Part shown: positions 17,475 through 25,820 of the stretch, one piece after another
Layout: every line of letters begins with the position of its first letter
Position numbering within the stretch: the stretch's first letter is position 1
Assembly (NCBI GenBank): GCA_963614875.1
Contig: CAVEFC010000015.1
Coordinates: forward strand, 1 to 32,015
Direction: 5' to 3'
DNA from: CAG-841 sp963614875
GTDB taxonomy: Bacteria; Bacillota; Clostridia; Oscillospirales; CAG-272
Length of the DNA stretch: 32,015 nt
The notes under the pieces: generated by a model
Database searches by the model: none
What the model was told of the DNA's origin: nothing
The model's input: the letters and a program-made list of their open reading frames with translations, nothing else
Made by a program: the position numbers and the translations under genes

Positions 17475-17494
17475 TATTCCTTAATATATATTAT

Positions 17495-17523
17495 ATTATA
17501 ACATAAATAATAGAAGTTTTCAA
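17495..17523 (-). promoter_or_regulatory. Sigma-A promoter of dnaA
   Basis: The -35 box TTGAAA (17518-17523), a 17-bp spacer and the perfect -10 box TATAAT (17495-17500) lie on the minus strand, about 50 bp before dnaA. The -35 box is inside TTTTCAATA (17517-17525), one base away from the 9-mer repeated in oriC, which would allow autorepression by DnaA. Confidence 0.8.
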
Positions 17524-17555
17524 TAGATTTTCTGTTATTTATATCAAGAATACGT

Positions 17556-18335
17556 TCATTCCTTTATTCTTTCTATCGAAACGGCTTTTTTGCTTTCCGC
17601 GTCGATTTCGACAAGCACCCCGTGCAGAGCGATTTCTCCGCCTGCTACCTCAAATTTTACGGGATGATGGGTTGTCAGCTTTTTTATTATACATTCGGGC
17701 TTTATTCCGAGAACGGATTTTTCTGCGCCGCACATTCCGACGTCGGTAATATAAGCCGTTCCGTTTTTGGTAACAGTCTCGTCCGCCGTTTCAACGTGAG
17801 TGTGAGTGCCGATTATCGCCGTCACTTTTCCGTCAAGATAATAAAGCAGCGCTTTTTTCTCGCTTGTGGCTTCGGCGTGAAAATCAATTACCGAAATATC
17901 GTAATTTCCAGCGTTTGCGGAAAGTATTTTGTCGGCGGCGGCAAAGGGACATGAGAGCGGCTCCATATCAACTATACCGAGAAGATTTATCGTCAGAACC
18001 GTAAGTCCCGATGCCTCGCAGAGCGAAAATCCCGCTCCTGCAAGCTGCGGAGGAAAATTTGCGGGTCTGATTATTCTTTTTTCGTCTTCAAGCAGAGTGT
18101 CGGCTTCAAATCGCTTGAAAACGTGATTTCCGGTCGTTATAACGTCCGCTCCGCCGGAAAAAATCATATCAGCGCCGTCCTTGTCTATTCCGTTTCCGAC
18201 AGCGCAGTTTTCTCCGTTTACTATAACAAAATCGGCGCCGTATTTTCTGCGGAGTCCCCACAGGGAAGAGGACAGCTTTTCCGCGGATTTCGGCCCCACG
18301 ACATCGCCGAAGAAAAGAATTCTGAAATTTTTCAT
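17556..18335 (-). CDS. YmdB-family metallophosphoesterase (2',3'-cyclic nucleotide phosphodiesterase type)
   Basis: 259 aa, normal for the TIGR00282/YmdB family. Metal ligands appear in FFGDVVG (D11), VNGEN (about 39-43), TTGNHVF (about 67-73), DFHAEATSEK (about 151-160) and the closing IGTHTHVETAD (about 175-185). Bacillus YmdB hydrolyses cyclic nucleotides in vitro and influences the choice between biofilm and motility. The gene is monocistronic here, transcribed toward dnaA from its own promoter and divergent from the rhamnosidase. The ribosome binding site is weak. Confidence 0.9.
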   Translation of the reverse strand: MKNFRILFFGDVVGPKSAEKLSSSLWGLRRKYGADFVIVNGENCAVGNGIDKDGADMIFSGGADVITTGNHVFKRFEADTLLEDEKRIIRPANFPPQLAGAGFSLCEASGLTVLTINLLGIVDMEPLSCPFAAADKILSANAGNYDISVIDFHAEATSEKKALLYYLDGKVTAIIGTHTHVETADETVTKNGTAYITDVGMCGAEKSVLGIKPECIIKKLTTHHPVKFEVAGGEIALHGVLVEIDAESKKAVSIERIKE

Positions 18336-18371
18336 TTTGTGAGCACACTTTCTGTTCTTGTATTTGTAAAT

Positions 18372-18400
18372 ATTTTACCACAACATTTCGGAAAATGCAA
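18372..18400 (-). promoter_or_regulatory. Promoter of the ymdB-type gene
   Basis: On the minus strand TTGCAT (18395-18400), a 17-bp spacer and TAAAAT (18372-18377). It lies back to back with the rhamnosidase promoter, the two -35 boxes being 8 bp apart, so a regulator bound between them could act on both. Confidence 0.55.
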
Positions 18401-18408
18401 TTCTTCGC

Positions 18409-18437
18409 TTGTTTTATAAAAAATATAGTGCTATAAT
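18409..18437 (+). promoter_or_regulatory. Promoter of the rhamnosidase gene
   Basis: A perfect -10 box TATAAT (18432-18437) with a weak -35 TTGTTT (18409-18414) at 17-bp spacing. The weak -35 suggests dependence on an activator, which would fit a carbohydrate gene. No operator palindrome is evident. Confidence 0.55.
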
Positions 18438-18467
18438 GTAGCCGTAAAATTATTTTCGGAGGATTGT

Positions 18468-21098
18468 ATGGCAAATGTAAACGTCTTCGGACTTACGGTA
18501 AATTATATGTCCGAGCCCTGCGGAGTGGATTCTCTTCCGCGGTTTTCGTATAAAATAAGCTCGGATGCGCGTGGCGACGGTCAGATTTCGCGCAGGATAT
18601 GCGTTTATTCCGACGCGGAGTATAAAAACATCGTTTGGGACGAAGGCGAGATAAAGACGGAAAATCAGCTTTTTGTTCCCTACGGGGGAGAAAGGCTTCT
18701 TCCCGTCACAAAATATTATTTCACCGTTACCGTCAGAACAAAAAGCGGCTGCGAGGCTACGGGAAAGAGCAGCTTTGTTACGGGCAAGCTCTGCGAAAGA
18801 TGGAGCGGAAAATGGATAACGGCTCAGTATGTCCGCAGGGAAAACGACGCCTTCGGCGCGGTGTATCTGCGCAAGAGCTTTAATATTGAAAAGCCCGTAA
18901 AGGAAGCTTATCTTTCCATTTGCGGACTCGGATATTTTGAAAGCCGCATAAACGGCGAAAGGACGGGCGACGATATTCTTTCCCCCGCCTTCACCGATTT
19001 TTCAAAGACGGATATGTATATGACATATGACGTCAAAAAGCTGATAAATCAAGGAAAAAACGCGATTTCCGTAATTCTGGGAAACGGCTGGTACAACTGC
19101 TTTGCCGAAGATCCGTGGAACACGCGCGCGGCTACATGGCGTCATTGGCCGAAAATGATATGTGAGCTTAAGCTGACATACGATGACGGCACCTCCGAAA
19201 AGATAGTGTCCGACACGACGTGGAAGGGCGGAAAAGGTCCGATATTTTTCAACGGCATAAGAAACGGCGAGCATTACGACGCGCGCCTTGAGCTCGGCGA
19301 CTGGGAAAGCGCGGACTTTGACGATTCCAGATGGCAGAACACAAAGATTGTAAAAAGTCCCGGCGGAGTTCTCCGTGCAATGGAGCTTCCGCCGATAAAG
19401 GTTTACAAAACGTTTTCGCCGAAAAAAATATGGAAAACGAAAAACGGCTACGCAATGGATTTCGGTCAGAATATGGCGGGCTTTTGCGAATACGTTTTCA
19501 GAGGAGCAAAGGATACGGAGATAACGATCCGTCATTCCGATATGCTTTTTGAAGACGGCGAGCTTGATATGCAGATGGGCGGAATGACACGCAGTCACGG
19601 CTTTCAGACGGATAAATACATCAAAAAGAGTGATGCGCCGGAAAAATGGCACCCGATATTCGTGTATCACGGCTTTCAGTATATTGAAATTTCGGGCATA
19701 GATTACGAGCCTTCAAAGGACGATGTCACCGCCTTTGCCGTATGCACGGCTGTCGGCGACGCGGGCAGATTTTCCTGCTCGGACGAGCTTCTGAACAAGG
19801 TTCAGCAGCTTTGCCGCTGGTCAACGATGTCGAATATGCATTCGATCCCGACGGACTGTCCTCACCGCGAGAAAAACGGCTGGACGGGCGACACATCACT
19901 TTCGAGCGAGCAGATGCTGATAAACTTCGGCGCGCAGTCATTCCTTTCAAAATGGAGCGCCGATATGCGCGATTCGCAGCGTCCGGCGGGACAGATTCCG
20001 TGCGTTGTGCCGTCAACGGGCTGGGGCTATTACGGACTTATGGGGCCGGACTGGTCGAGCGCGCTGATAAACGTTCCCTACAACATTTATCTTTACAACG
20101 GCGACACGGATATTCTCAAAATCAATTATGACGCCATAAAGCGCAACTGCGACTTTATGGAGGGTATGACCGACGACCTTACGCTTAATTACGGCACGGG
20201 GGACTGGTGTCCGCCGTTTGAAGGAGCTTCGCTTTCCGTAAATATGGGCGCGTACAGATGTCCTGTCGAGGTCAGCGATACGGCGTTTTTCTACAATGCG
20301 GCAAAAACGGTTGTGAAAATCGCAAAAATTATGGGAAAGGACGACGACGCGGAGTATTATTCAGAGCTTGCCGCACGCATAAGAAAGGTATGGCGCGAAA
20401 AATTCTTTGACAAAGCGACATATACCGTAAAGGGCAACTGTCAGACGGCGACGGGAGCAATGCTTTATTTCGGGCTTTACGAGCCGGACGAATACGCGCC
20501 GCTTGTGAAAAAGCTCGTTTCGCAGATAGAAGAAAGAGACTGGCATCTTGATTTCGGCGTTCTCGGAAACAAGTTCGTTATGCAGTCGCTCGGAGCGGCG
20601 GGCGAAGGAAACGTTGGTCAGAGAATGATAGCGCAGAGAACCTTCCCCGGCTGTCAGCGATGGATAGACCTCGGCGCTACGACTCTTTGGGAATGCTGGA
20701 ACGGCACGGGCTCGCACAATCATCATATGTTCTCAGATCTTTCGGCGTTTATGTATAAGTATATAGGCGGAATTTCTCCCGATGAAAACGAGCCGGGCTT
20801 TGCGCATACTATCCTCCGCCCCGCAGTCGATTGCGGAATGGAAAGCGCCTCCGCCGAGCACGAAAGCATGTACGGCACGGTAAAATGCTACTGGGCAAAC
20901 AGAGAAGGCGCGCTGACGCTCAACATAAAAATTCCGGCAGGCTGTCACGCCACGCTTTACCTGCCGAGAAAATACGCGCGGAGGCTTTATTCCGACGGAG
21001 CTCCGGCGGAAAAGCTTTTCCGTTTTCTTGAAACCGAAAAGGAATACAGCATAGAGCTTGAAAGCGGAGAATATTCGCTTTCCGCAGATATGAAATGA
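18468..21098 (+). CDS. Alpha-L-rhamnosidase, glycoside hydrolase family 78
   Basis: 876 aa. Removes terminal alpha-L-rhamnose from plant glycosides or rhamnose-containing polysaccharides. No signal peptide is seen, so it should act inside the cell on imported substrates. The order of parts fits the family: N-terminal beta domains (about residues 1-300, including MDFGQNMAGF), the (alpha/alpha)6 barrel (about 410-760) and a C-terminal beta domain. The acidic cluster DCPHREKNGWTGD gives D463, E468 and D475 with the same spacing as the active-site residues of Bacillus RhaB; E742 in TTLWECWNG is the expected general base. Ribosome binding site GGAGG. No transporter or rhamnose isomerase genes flank it; it is followed 13 bp later by an SbcD-like gene. 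Confidence 0.93.
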   Translation: MANVNVFGLTVNYMSEPCGVDSLPRFSYKISSDARGDGQISRRICVYSDAEYKNIVWDEGEIKTENQLFVPYGGERLLPVTKYYFTVTVRTKSGCEATGKSSFVTGKLCERWSGKWITAQYVRRENDAFGAVYLRKSFNIEKPVKEAYLSICGLGYFESRINGERTGDDILSPAFTDFSKTDMYMTYDVKKLINQGKNAISVILGNGWYNCFAEDPWNTRAATWRHWPKMICELKLTYDDGTSEKIVSDTTWKGGKGPIFFNGIRNGEHYDARLELGDWESADFDDSRWQNTKIVKSPGGVLRAMELPPIKVYKTFSPKKIWKTKNGYAMDFGQNMAGFCEYVFRGAKDTEITIRHSDMLFEDGELDMQMGGMTRSHGFQTDKYIKKSDAPEKWHPIFVYHGFQYIEISGIDYEPSKDDVTAFAVCTAVGDAGRFSCSDELLNKVQQLCRWSTMSNMHSIPTDCPHREKNGWTGDTSLSSEQMLINFGAQSFLSKWSADMRDSQRPAGQIPCVVPSTGWGYYGLMGPDWSSALINVPYNIYLYNGDTDILKINYDAIKRNCDFMEGMTDDLTLNYGTGDWCPPFEGASLSVNMGAYRCPVEVSDTAFFYNAAKTVVKIAKIMGKDDDAEYYSELAARIRKVWREKFFDKATYTVKGNCQTATGAMLYFGLYEPDEYAPLVKKLVSQIEERDWHLDFGVLGNKFVMQSLGAAGEGNVGQRMIAQRTFPGCQRWIDLGATTLWECWNGTGSHNHHMFSDLSAFMYKYIGGISPDENEPGFAHTILRPAVDCGMESASAEHESMYGTVKCYWANREGALTLNIKIPAGCHATLYLPRKYARRLYSDGAPAEKLFRFLETEKEYSIELESGEYSLSADMK

Positions 21099-21111
21099 AA
21101 AGGAGGAAAAA

Positions 21112-22245
21112 ATGGTTAAAATAATCCACACGGGCGATCTTCACCTCGACGCGCCGTTTTCGCTTTACGATCCGCAGAAGGCGCAGGCAAGAAAAAACGA
21201 GCTGAGAGGAGTTTTTTCCTCAATAGTTGTTTACGCCAAGACCGAAAAAGCCGATATGGTGATAATCTCCGGCGACTTTTTCGATCACGGATATGTGACA
21301 AAGGAAACGCTTTTTCATATAAACGAGCAGTTTTCCTCCGCTCCCGACTGCAAATTCGTAATAGCGCCGGGAAATCACGACTGCGCCGATCCGAAAAGTC
21401 CGTACAAAAAAGCGGTATTTCCTCCGAACGTTTATATTTTCGGCTCGGAGGAGCTTTCAAAATTTGAATTTTCCGACATAGGCGTTGACGTTTACGGCTG
21501 GGCGTTCACCTCTCCGCAGATGGACAAATGCCCGATAGAGCATTACGTCACGGTAAATCCCGAAAGAATAAACATTCTTGCCTGTCACGGCGATATGCTT
21601 TCGAGAGGCTCGCACTGCTGTCCGCTGACAACGGACGACATCGCGCGCAGCAACTGTGATTATGCGGCGCTCGGTCACGTTCACGCGGGGACTGAGGTAA
21701 AGCGCGCCGGAAACACATATTATGCGTACTGCGGCTGTCCCGAGGGACGTTCGTTTGACGAATGCGGAACAAAGGGCGCGATAATCTGCACATTTGAGCG
21801 CCAGTCCGGAGGAATAATTAAAACCGATTTCAATTACAAACGCTTCTGCCGCAGAAGATACGAAAAACTTTCGGTCGACGTCACGGGCGCGGACGGTCAG
21901 AGCGCGGTGATAAATGCGATAAAAGCCGCAATGATAAAGAAAAACATCGGCTCGGACACGCTTTTGCGCGTGACGCTCACGGGAGCCGTAGCTCCCGAAG
22001 CGCAGCTTTACACCGAAAAAATAACGGAAAGCGACATAGGAGTGTTTTATCTTGAGCTGCGTGACGAAACGCTTCCCGTGTTTTCTGCCGAAGCGCTGAA
22101 AGACGATCTTTCGATAAAGGGCGCGCTTTTCCGCGAGCTTTTGCCGAAGCTTGAAAGCGACGATCCGGAAGTCCGCAAAACCGCGGCGGAAGCGCTAAGA
22201 TACGGTCTTGCCGCGCTTTCGGGCTCGGATGTTGTCGATTTCTGA
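21112..22245 (+). CDS. SbcD/YhaO-type DNA repair metallophosphoesterase
   Basis: 377 aa calcineurin-like phosphoesterase of the Mre11/SbcD group. Metal-binding motifs: GDLHLD (8-13), SGDFFDHG (53-60), GNHD (87-90), CHGD (158-161) and GHVH (188-191). After about residue 225 there is a capping domain of uncertain fold. Known relatives act as nucleases at DNA ends with a large SMC-like ATPase (SbcC or YhaN); no such partner lies next to it. A strong ribosome binding site (AAGGAGG) and the 13-bp gap place it in one transcript with the rhamnosidase, an unexpected pairing. Confidence 0.88.
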   Translation: MVKIIHTGDLHLDAPFSLYDPQKAQARKNELRGVFSSIVVYAKTEKADMVIISGDFFDHGYVTKETLFHINEQFSSAPDCKFVIAPGNHDCADPKSPYKKAVFPPNVYIFGSEELSKFEFSDIGVDVYGWAFTSPQMDKCPIEHYVTVNPERINILACHGDMLSRGSHCCPLTTDDIARSNCDYAALGHVHAGTEVKRAGNTYYAYCGCPEGRSFDECGTKGAIICTFERQSGGIIKTDFNYKRFCRRRYEKLSVDVTGADGQSAVINAIKAAMIKKNIGSDTLLRVTLTGAVAPEAQLYTEKITESDIGVFYLELRDETLPVFSAEALKDDLSIKGALFRELLPKLESDDPEVRKTAAEALRYGLAALSGSDVVDF

Positions 22246-22279
22246 AATTTATAATTTATTTTGAAAAGAGGATATAATA

Positions 22280-23338
22280 ATGAACAGAACGGAAAAGGTG
22301 ATGAACGCGCTTCCCGCCGGAGTGGACGCTTTTATCACGACAAATGAAAAAACCTGTCTTTATCTTTCAAAATTTGCGTTTTCGGACGGAATGATTTTTC
22401 TTACGAAAAGCAAAGCTTATCTTTTTACGGATTTTCGCTATACGGAAGCCGCCGAAGCCGAAACGAAAGGCTTTGAGATATCGACGGGCAAGCGCTTTGA
22501 AGAGCTTCGCGACATAATTGCCGCAGACGGCATAAAAACAATCGGCTTTGAAGACGATCTTATGACGGTTTCCGAGCTTGAAAGCATAAAAAAACAGCTT
22601 TCCGGCTGTGAGCTTTTCCCTGTCGGCAGTATTGTGCGCGGAGTTGCCGAGCATAAGGACGCGGACGAGATAGAAAACATCATAGCGGCGCAGAAAATAA
22701 CGGACGAGGCGTTTACGGCGGTTGTTTCGCTTATCCGCCCCGATATGACGGAAATCGACGTTGCCGCCGAGATAGAATATCAGATGAAAAAGCGCGGAGC
22801 GATCTGCCCCAGCTTTGAAACGATAGCCGTTTCCGGCACAAATTCCGCAAGACCGCACGGCGTTCCGAGAAACGTAACGCTTGAAAAAGGCTTTCTTACA
22901 ATGGATTTCGGCTGTGTTTACAGAGGCTACTGCTCGGATATGACGAGAACAGTCGTCATAGGCAGGGCGGACGAAGAGATGAAGCGTCTTTACGATACCG
23001 TTCTTCTCGCGCAGACGACCGCAATAAGCTCCTTCAAAGAGGGTATGACGGGCAGAGAGCTTGACAAAATCGCGCGCGACATCATAGACGATGCCGGCTA
23101 CAAGGGCTGCTTCGGTCACGGACTCGGTCACGGAGTGGGAGTTTATATTCACGAAAATCCGAGAGTGTCCCCCGCAGGACTTACTCCGCTTACAAAGGGA
23201 CACGTTTTTACGGTCGAACCCGGAATTTATCTCAAGGGAAAATACGGCTGTCGTATAGAAGATATGATGATAGTTACCGAAAACGGCGGCACGGATATAA
23301 CAAAAAGCAGAAAAGATATGCTTGAAATCTGCGTTTGA
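22280..23338 (+). CDS. Xaa-Pro aminopeptidase-like M24B peptidase
   Basis: 352 aa with a creatinase-like N-terminal domain (about 1-125) and a pita-bread catalytic domain. The two-metal ligands are visible: the Asp of MDFGCVYRGY, the Asp of CSDMTRT, the His of GHGLGHGVGVYIHENP, the Glu of VEPGIYL and the Glu of GCRIEDM. It should cleave the N-terminal residue before proline or act on Xaa-Pro dipeptides. It directly precedes efp, as in many Bacillota. The ribosome binding site is AGAGGA. It lies 34 bp after the SbcD-like gene. Confidence 0.93.
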   Translation: MNRTEKVMNALPAGVDAFITTNEKTCLYLSKFAFSDGMIFLTKSKAYLFTDFRYTEAAEAETKGFEISTGKRFEELRDIIAADGIKTIGFEDDLMTVSELESIKKQLSGCELFPVGSIVRGVAEHKDADEIENIIAAQKITDEAFTAVVSLIRPDMTEIDVAAEIEYQMKKRGAICPSFETIAVSGTNSARPHGVPRNVTLEKGFLTMDFGCVYRGYCSDMTRTVVIGRADEEMKRLYDTVLLAQTTAISSFKEGMTGRELDKIARDIIDDAGYKGCFGHGLGHGVGVYIHENPRVSPAGLTPLTKGHVFTVEPGIYLKGKYGCRIEDMMIVTENGGTDITKSRKDMLEICV

Positions 23339-23361
23339 TACAAATTTATGATAAAAAGTAC

Positions 23362-23390
23362 TTGATATTTTCACAAAAATAAGATAGAAT
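23362..23390 (+). promoter_or_regulatory. Sigma-A promoter of efp
   Basis: TTGATA (23362-23367), a 17-bp spacer and TAGAAT (23385-23390), 45 bp before the efp start codon. It gives efp its own expression apart from read-through from the peptidase gene. Confidence 0.75.
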
Positions 23391-23435
23391 ATTGAGTGAA
23401 GTTAAAACAAGTAATACTTTGGAGGTATATTTTTT

Positions 23436-23993
23436 ATGGTAATAGCAGGCGATTTCAAAAACGGCATAACCTTTGAGATGGACGGACAGGTGCTTCAGGT
23501 AATAGAATTTCAGCACGTCAAACCCGGAAAGGGCGCGGCTTTCGTCCGTACAAAGCTCAGAAACGTTATCACGGGTGCCGTTACGGAAACCACTTTCAAC
23601 CCCACGGATAAATTCCCGCCGGCAGTTATCGACCGTCGCGATATGCAGTACAGCTACAATGACGGCGATCTTTACTACTTTATGGATATGGAAACATTTG
23701 AAACGATCCCCGTTTCAAAGGACATGCTTCCCGACAGCTTCAAGTTTGTAAAGGAAGAAATGATGTGCAAGGTGCTTTCCTACAAAGGAAACGTATTCAG
23801 CGTTGAGCCGCCTATGTTCGTTGAGCTTGAGGTCGTTGCGACAGAGCCCGGCGTAAGAGGCAACACCGCTACCGGCGCATCCAAGCCCGCTACTCTTGAA
23901 ACGGGCGCTACGATAAAAGTCCCGCTCTTTATCGACAACGGAACAAAGCTCCGCATCGATACAAGAACAGGCGAATACATCGAAAGAGCATAA
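23436..23993 (+). CDS. efp: Elongation factor P
   Basis: 185 aa, standard length. Rescues ribosomes stalled at consecutive prolines. Three beta-barrel domains are expected. The loop of domain I reads VKPGKGAAF with Lys at position 32, the residue that is modified in some bacteria; no modification enzyme is encoded nearby. The C-terminal signature IDTRTGEYIERA is intact. Strong ribosome binding site GGAGG. Confidence 0.98.
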   Translation: MVIAGDFKNGITFEMDGQVLQVIEFQHVKPGKGAAFVRTKLRNVITGAVTETTFNPTDKFPPAVIDRRDMQYSYNDGDLYYFMDMETFETIPVSKDMLPDSFKFVKEEMMCKVLSYKGNVFSVEPPMFVELEVVATEPGVRGNTATGASKPATLETGATIKVPLFIDNGTKLRIDTRTGEYIERA

Positions 23994-24035
23994 ATAAAAT
24001 AATCGAAAGGGCGCGAAAGCGCAGGGTGAACTTTT

Positions 24036-24515
24036 ATGACGATAAGCGAAAAAGTTGCATATGTTAAAGGTCTTGCCGAAGGTCTCGGCGTTGACAAGGA
24101 AGAAAAAACGGGAAAAATAATTTCCGAAGTGCTTGCAATCCTTTCCGATGTTGCCGACAAGCTTGACGGCGTCAAGGACGATTGCGAAAATCTCAAGCAG
24201 TATGTCGAAGAAATCGACGAGGATCTTGAGGTTCTCGAGGACGAGGTTTACGGCGACGGCGAATGCTGCTGCGACGACGATTGCGACGATGATTGCGATT
24301 GCTGCGACGATTACGAGGATTACGATGACGACGAGTGCGGCTGCGGTTGCGGCTGCGAAGACGAAGACGAGTGCGACTGCTGTGACGGTTGCATAGTCAC
24401 ATGTCCTCACTGCGGCGTATGCCTTGAGCTTGAGGAGCATGACGATCCCGAAAATCTTGTCTGCCCCAACTGCAAAAAGACGTTTTCTCTTGACGAAGAG
24501 GAAGACGCACAGTAA
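24036..24515 (+). CDS. CD1247-like protein with Cys/Asp-rich linker and C-terminal zinc ribbon
   Basis: 159 aa, located just after efp. The N-terminal helical part (1-70; MTISEKVAYVKGLAEGLGVD) resembles the CD1247 N-terminal domain of Clostridia. Residues 71-120 are almost only Asp, Glu, Cys and Gly, with 15 cysteines between 77 and 119. The C-terminus has a zinc ribbon, CPHC (123-126) and CPNC (143-146), then an acidic tail. Function unknown. Ordinary metal binding by the ribbon is likely; the acidic cysteine stretch might bind metals too, but this is inference. A GGCGCGAAAGCGC hairpin lies in the 42-bp gap before it. Only a modest ribosome binding site (AGGGTG) is seen. Confidence 0.8.
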   Translation: MTISEKVAYVKGLAEGLGVDKEEKTGKIISEVLAILSDVADKLDGVKDDCENLKQYVEEIDEDLEVLEDEVYGDGECCCDDDCDDDCDCCDDYEDYDDDECGCGCGCEDEDECDCCDGCIVTCPHCGVCLELEEHDDPENLVCPNCKKTFSLDEEEDAQ

Positions 24516-24538
24516 AACATCCAAATAAACATCAGCGG

Positions 24539-24562
24539 AAGCCGTCCGGAAGCGGACGGCTT
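24539..24562 (+). terminator. Hairpin between the CD1247-like and lipoprotein genes
   Basis: A perfect 10-bp stem (24539-24548 with 24553-24562) and a GAAG loop are followed by TCTCTGC, a poor T tract. It probably ends part of the transcription from efp and lets some continue into the lipoprotein gene, whose ribosome binding site follows at once. Confidence 0.6.
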
Positions 24563-24582
24563 TCTCTGCAAAAGGTGGAAAT

Positions 24583-25728
24583 ATGAAAAAATCAATAAAG
24601 CTGATATGCTTTTTGCTTGCGGCTGTTATGGTTGCCGCCGTTTTCTGCGGCTGTAAAAAGAAAGGTATGCTCCTTGCCACATACGACGGCGGAGAGGTTT
24701 ATTCAAACGACGAGGACGTCGAGGAATGGACAAAATATCTTACATCATATTATTACAGCTATATAGAAAGCGGCACGATGACAAAGGACTATCTCGGAAC
24801 GCTGATAGTCAAAACGATAGTCGCACAGCGCATAAGAGAAATAGAAGTCAAAAAGCGCGGAATCGAAGTCAGCGACGAAGCCGTTCAGAATATGTACGAT
24901 TACAACAAAAAAGCCTTTGACGAGCAGTATGACGGCGGCTTTGACGGAATGCTCAAGGAAACGGGACTTTCAAAGGATTTCTGGATGATGTTTGCAAGAA
25001 ACGCCGTCGTTGAACAGCTTATCGCAAACGATCTTGTGCTGAACAGGAATTTTACCGATGAAGAGCTTACAACCTTCTATGCAAACAATCTTTCAAAATA
25101 TATAACAAGCGCGGGATATACTTATACGGCGCTGTTTATAGAAGTAAAGGATCTTTCTGACGATACCGAATGGAGCGAGCAGAAATCGGTTGCCGAAAAG
25201 TATATAGAAAGACTTCTTTCCGGCGAGGATTTTGACGATATAAAAGAGGAAATCCTGAGCGTTTACAACGAAGAAAACGGATATAAGCAGACTGCCAACT
25301 GGACAGGTCAGGGCACGGTAACCTTTGACGAGCTGTATAAAACGGACGATCTTGAAAAATCGCTCAAGGAGCTTGACGAAAAATATTCCGGCCGCGATTC
25401 CAAAGCCGATCAGAGCTCGGACGCTTATTCGGAATATCTTCAGTATCTGGCGTCGTCTATGGCATATACGCAAAGCTATGCCATGGCGAATATGAAGGAA
25501 GGCGAAATATATGCTTCGCCTATCATTTCGCCGCTCGGCTGGATGATTCTCCGCCTTGATAAAGTTGCGGAAGAAACAATATATCCGTCTCTTGACGAAA
25601 TAAGACTTCAGCTGATCGCGGATTACAGTCAGGAGCTTCTTTCAAGCGGCGAGCTTATGAACGAGTTCAGCGACGAAATGGACGAGCTTTATCACGTTGA
25701 GATACAGTCGTTCTCATTCAGCGATTAA
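24583..25728 (+). CDS. Parvulin-like lipoprotein (SurA/PrsA-type foldase family)
   Basis: 381 aa. It begins with a lipoprotein signal: two lysines, a hydrophobic stretch (6-21) and a lipobox ending FCGC, with Cys24 the likely lipidated residue followed by three lysines. The body has the SurA-like N-terminal helical region (about 50-170). A degenerate parvulin-like region follows (about 175-350): AGYTYTALFIEV starts it and YASPIISPLGWMILRLDKV matches the closing strand. The region between has no clean catalytic motif. It should be anchored outside the membrane and help fold secreted proteins; prolyl isomerase activity is uncertain. A mobile element begins just after it. Confidence 0.8.
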   Translation: MKKSIKLICFLLAAVMVAAVFCGCKKKGMLLATYDGGEVYSNDEDVEEWTKYLTSYYYSYIESGTMTKDYLGTLIVKTIVAQRIREIEVKKRGIEVSDEAVQNMYDYNKKAFDEQYDGGFDGMLKETGLSKDFWMMFARNAVVEQLIANDLVLNRNFTDEELTTFYANNLSKYITSAGYTYTALFIEVKDLSDDTEWSEQKSVAEKYIERLLSGEDFDDIKEEILSVYNEENGYKQTANWTGQGTVTFDELYKTDDLEKSLKELDEKYSGRDSKADQSSDAYSEYLQYLASSMAYTQSYAMANMKEGEIYASPIISPLGWMILRLDKVAEETIYPSLDEIRLQLIADYSQELLSSGELMNEFSDEMDELYHVEIQSFSFSD

Positions 25729-25744
25729 AAGTTAAAATTAAAAA

Positions 25745-25764
25745 AGCCACCTTTCGGGGCGGCT
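25745..25764 (+). terminator. Truncated terminator after the lipoprotein gene
   Basis: Six A (25740-25745) lead into GCCACC (25746-25751), a TTTCGG loop, and GGCGGCT (25758-25764). The stem has one A/C mismatch. A normal terminator would continue with a run of T complementary to the A tract, but the sequence changes to CAATAAAAC. This place is the best candidate for the chromosome-element junction. Confidence 0.5.
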
Positions 25765-25794
25765 CAATAAAACAGTATCATATTGTTTTCGGGG

Positions 25795-25820
25795 AGGCGG
25801 CATGAGTAATCATGCCGCCT
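25795..25820. terminator. Hairpin at the end of the recombinase gene
   Basis: AGGCGGCATGA (25795-25805) pairs perfectly with TCATGCCGCCT (25810-25820) around a four-base loop. The recombinase stop codon is inside the right arm. On the plus strand it is followed by only three T, on the minus strand by CCCC, so it may be a processing or protective stem rather than a strong terminator. It could also be a recombinase-binding element end. Confidence 0.5.

Noticed and set aside
24240..24400. Dense repeats of GAC, TGC and GAT triplets that look like a tandem repeat array
   Set aside because: They are codons for the Asp/Cys-rich stretch of the CD1247-like protein and have no regular unit.
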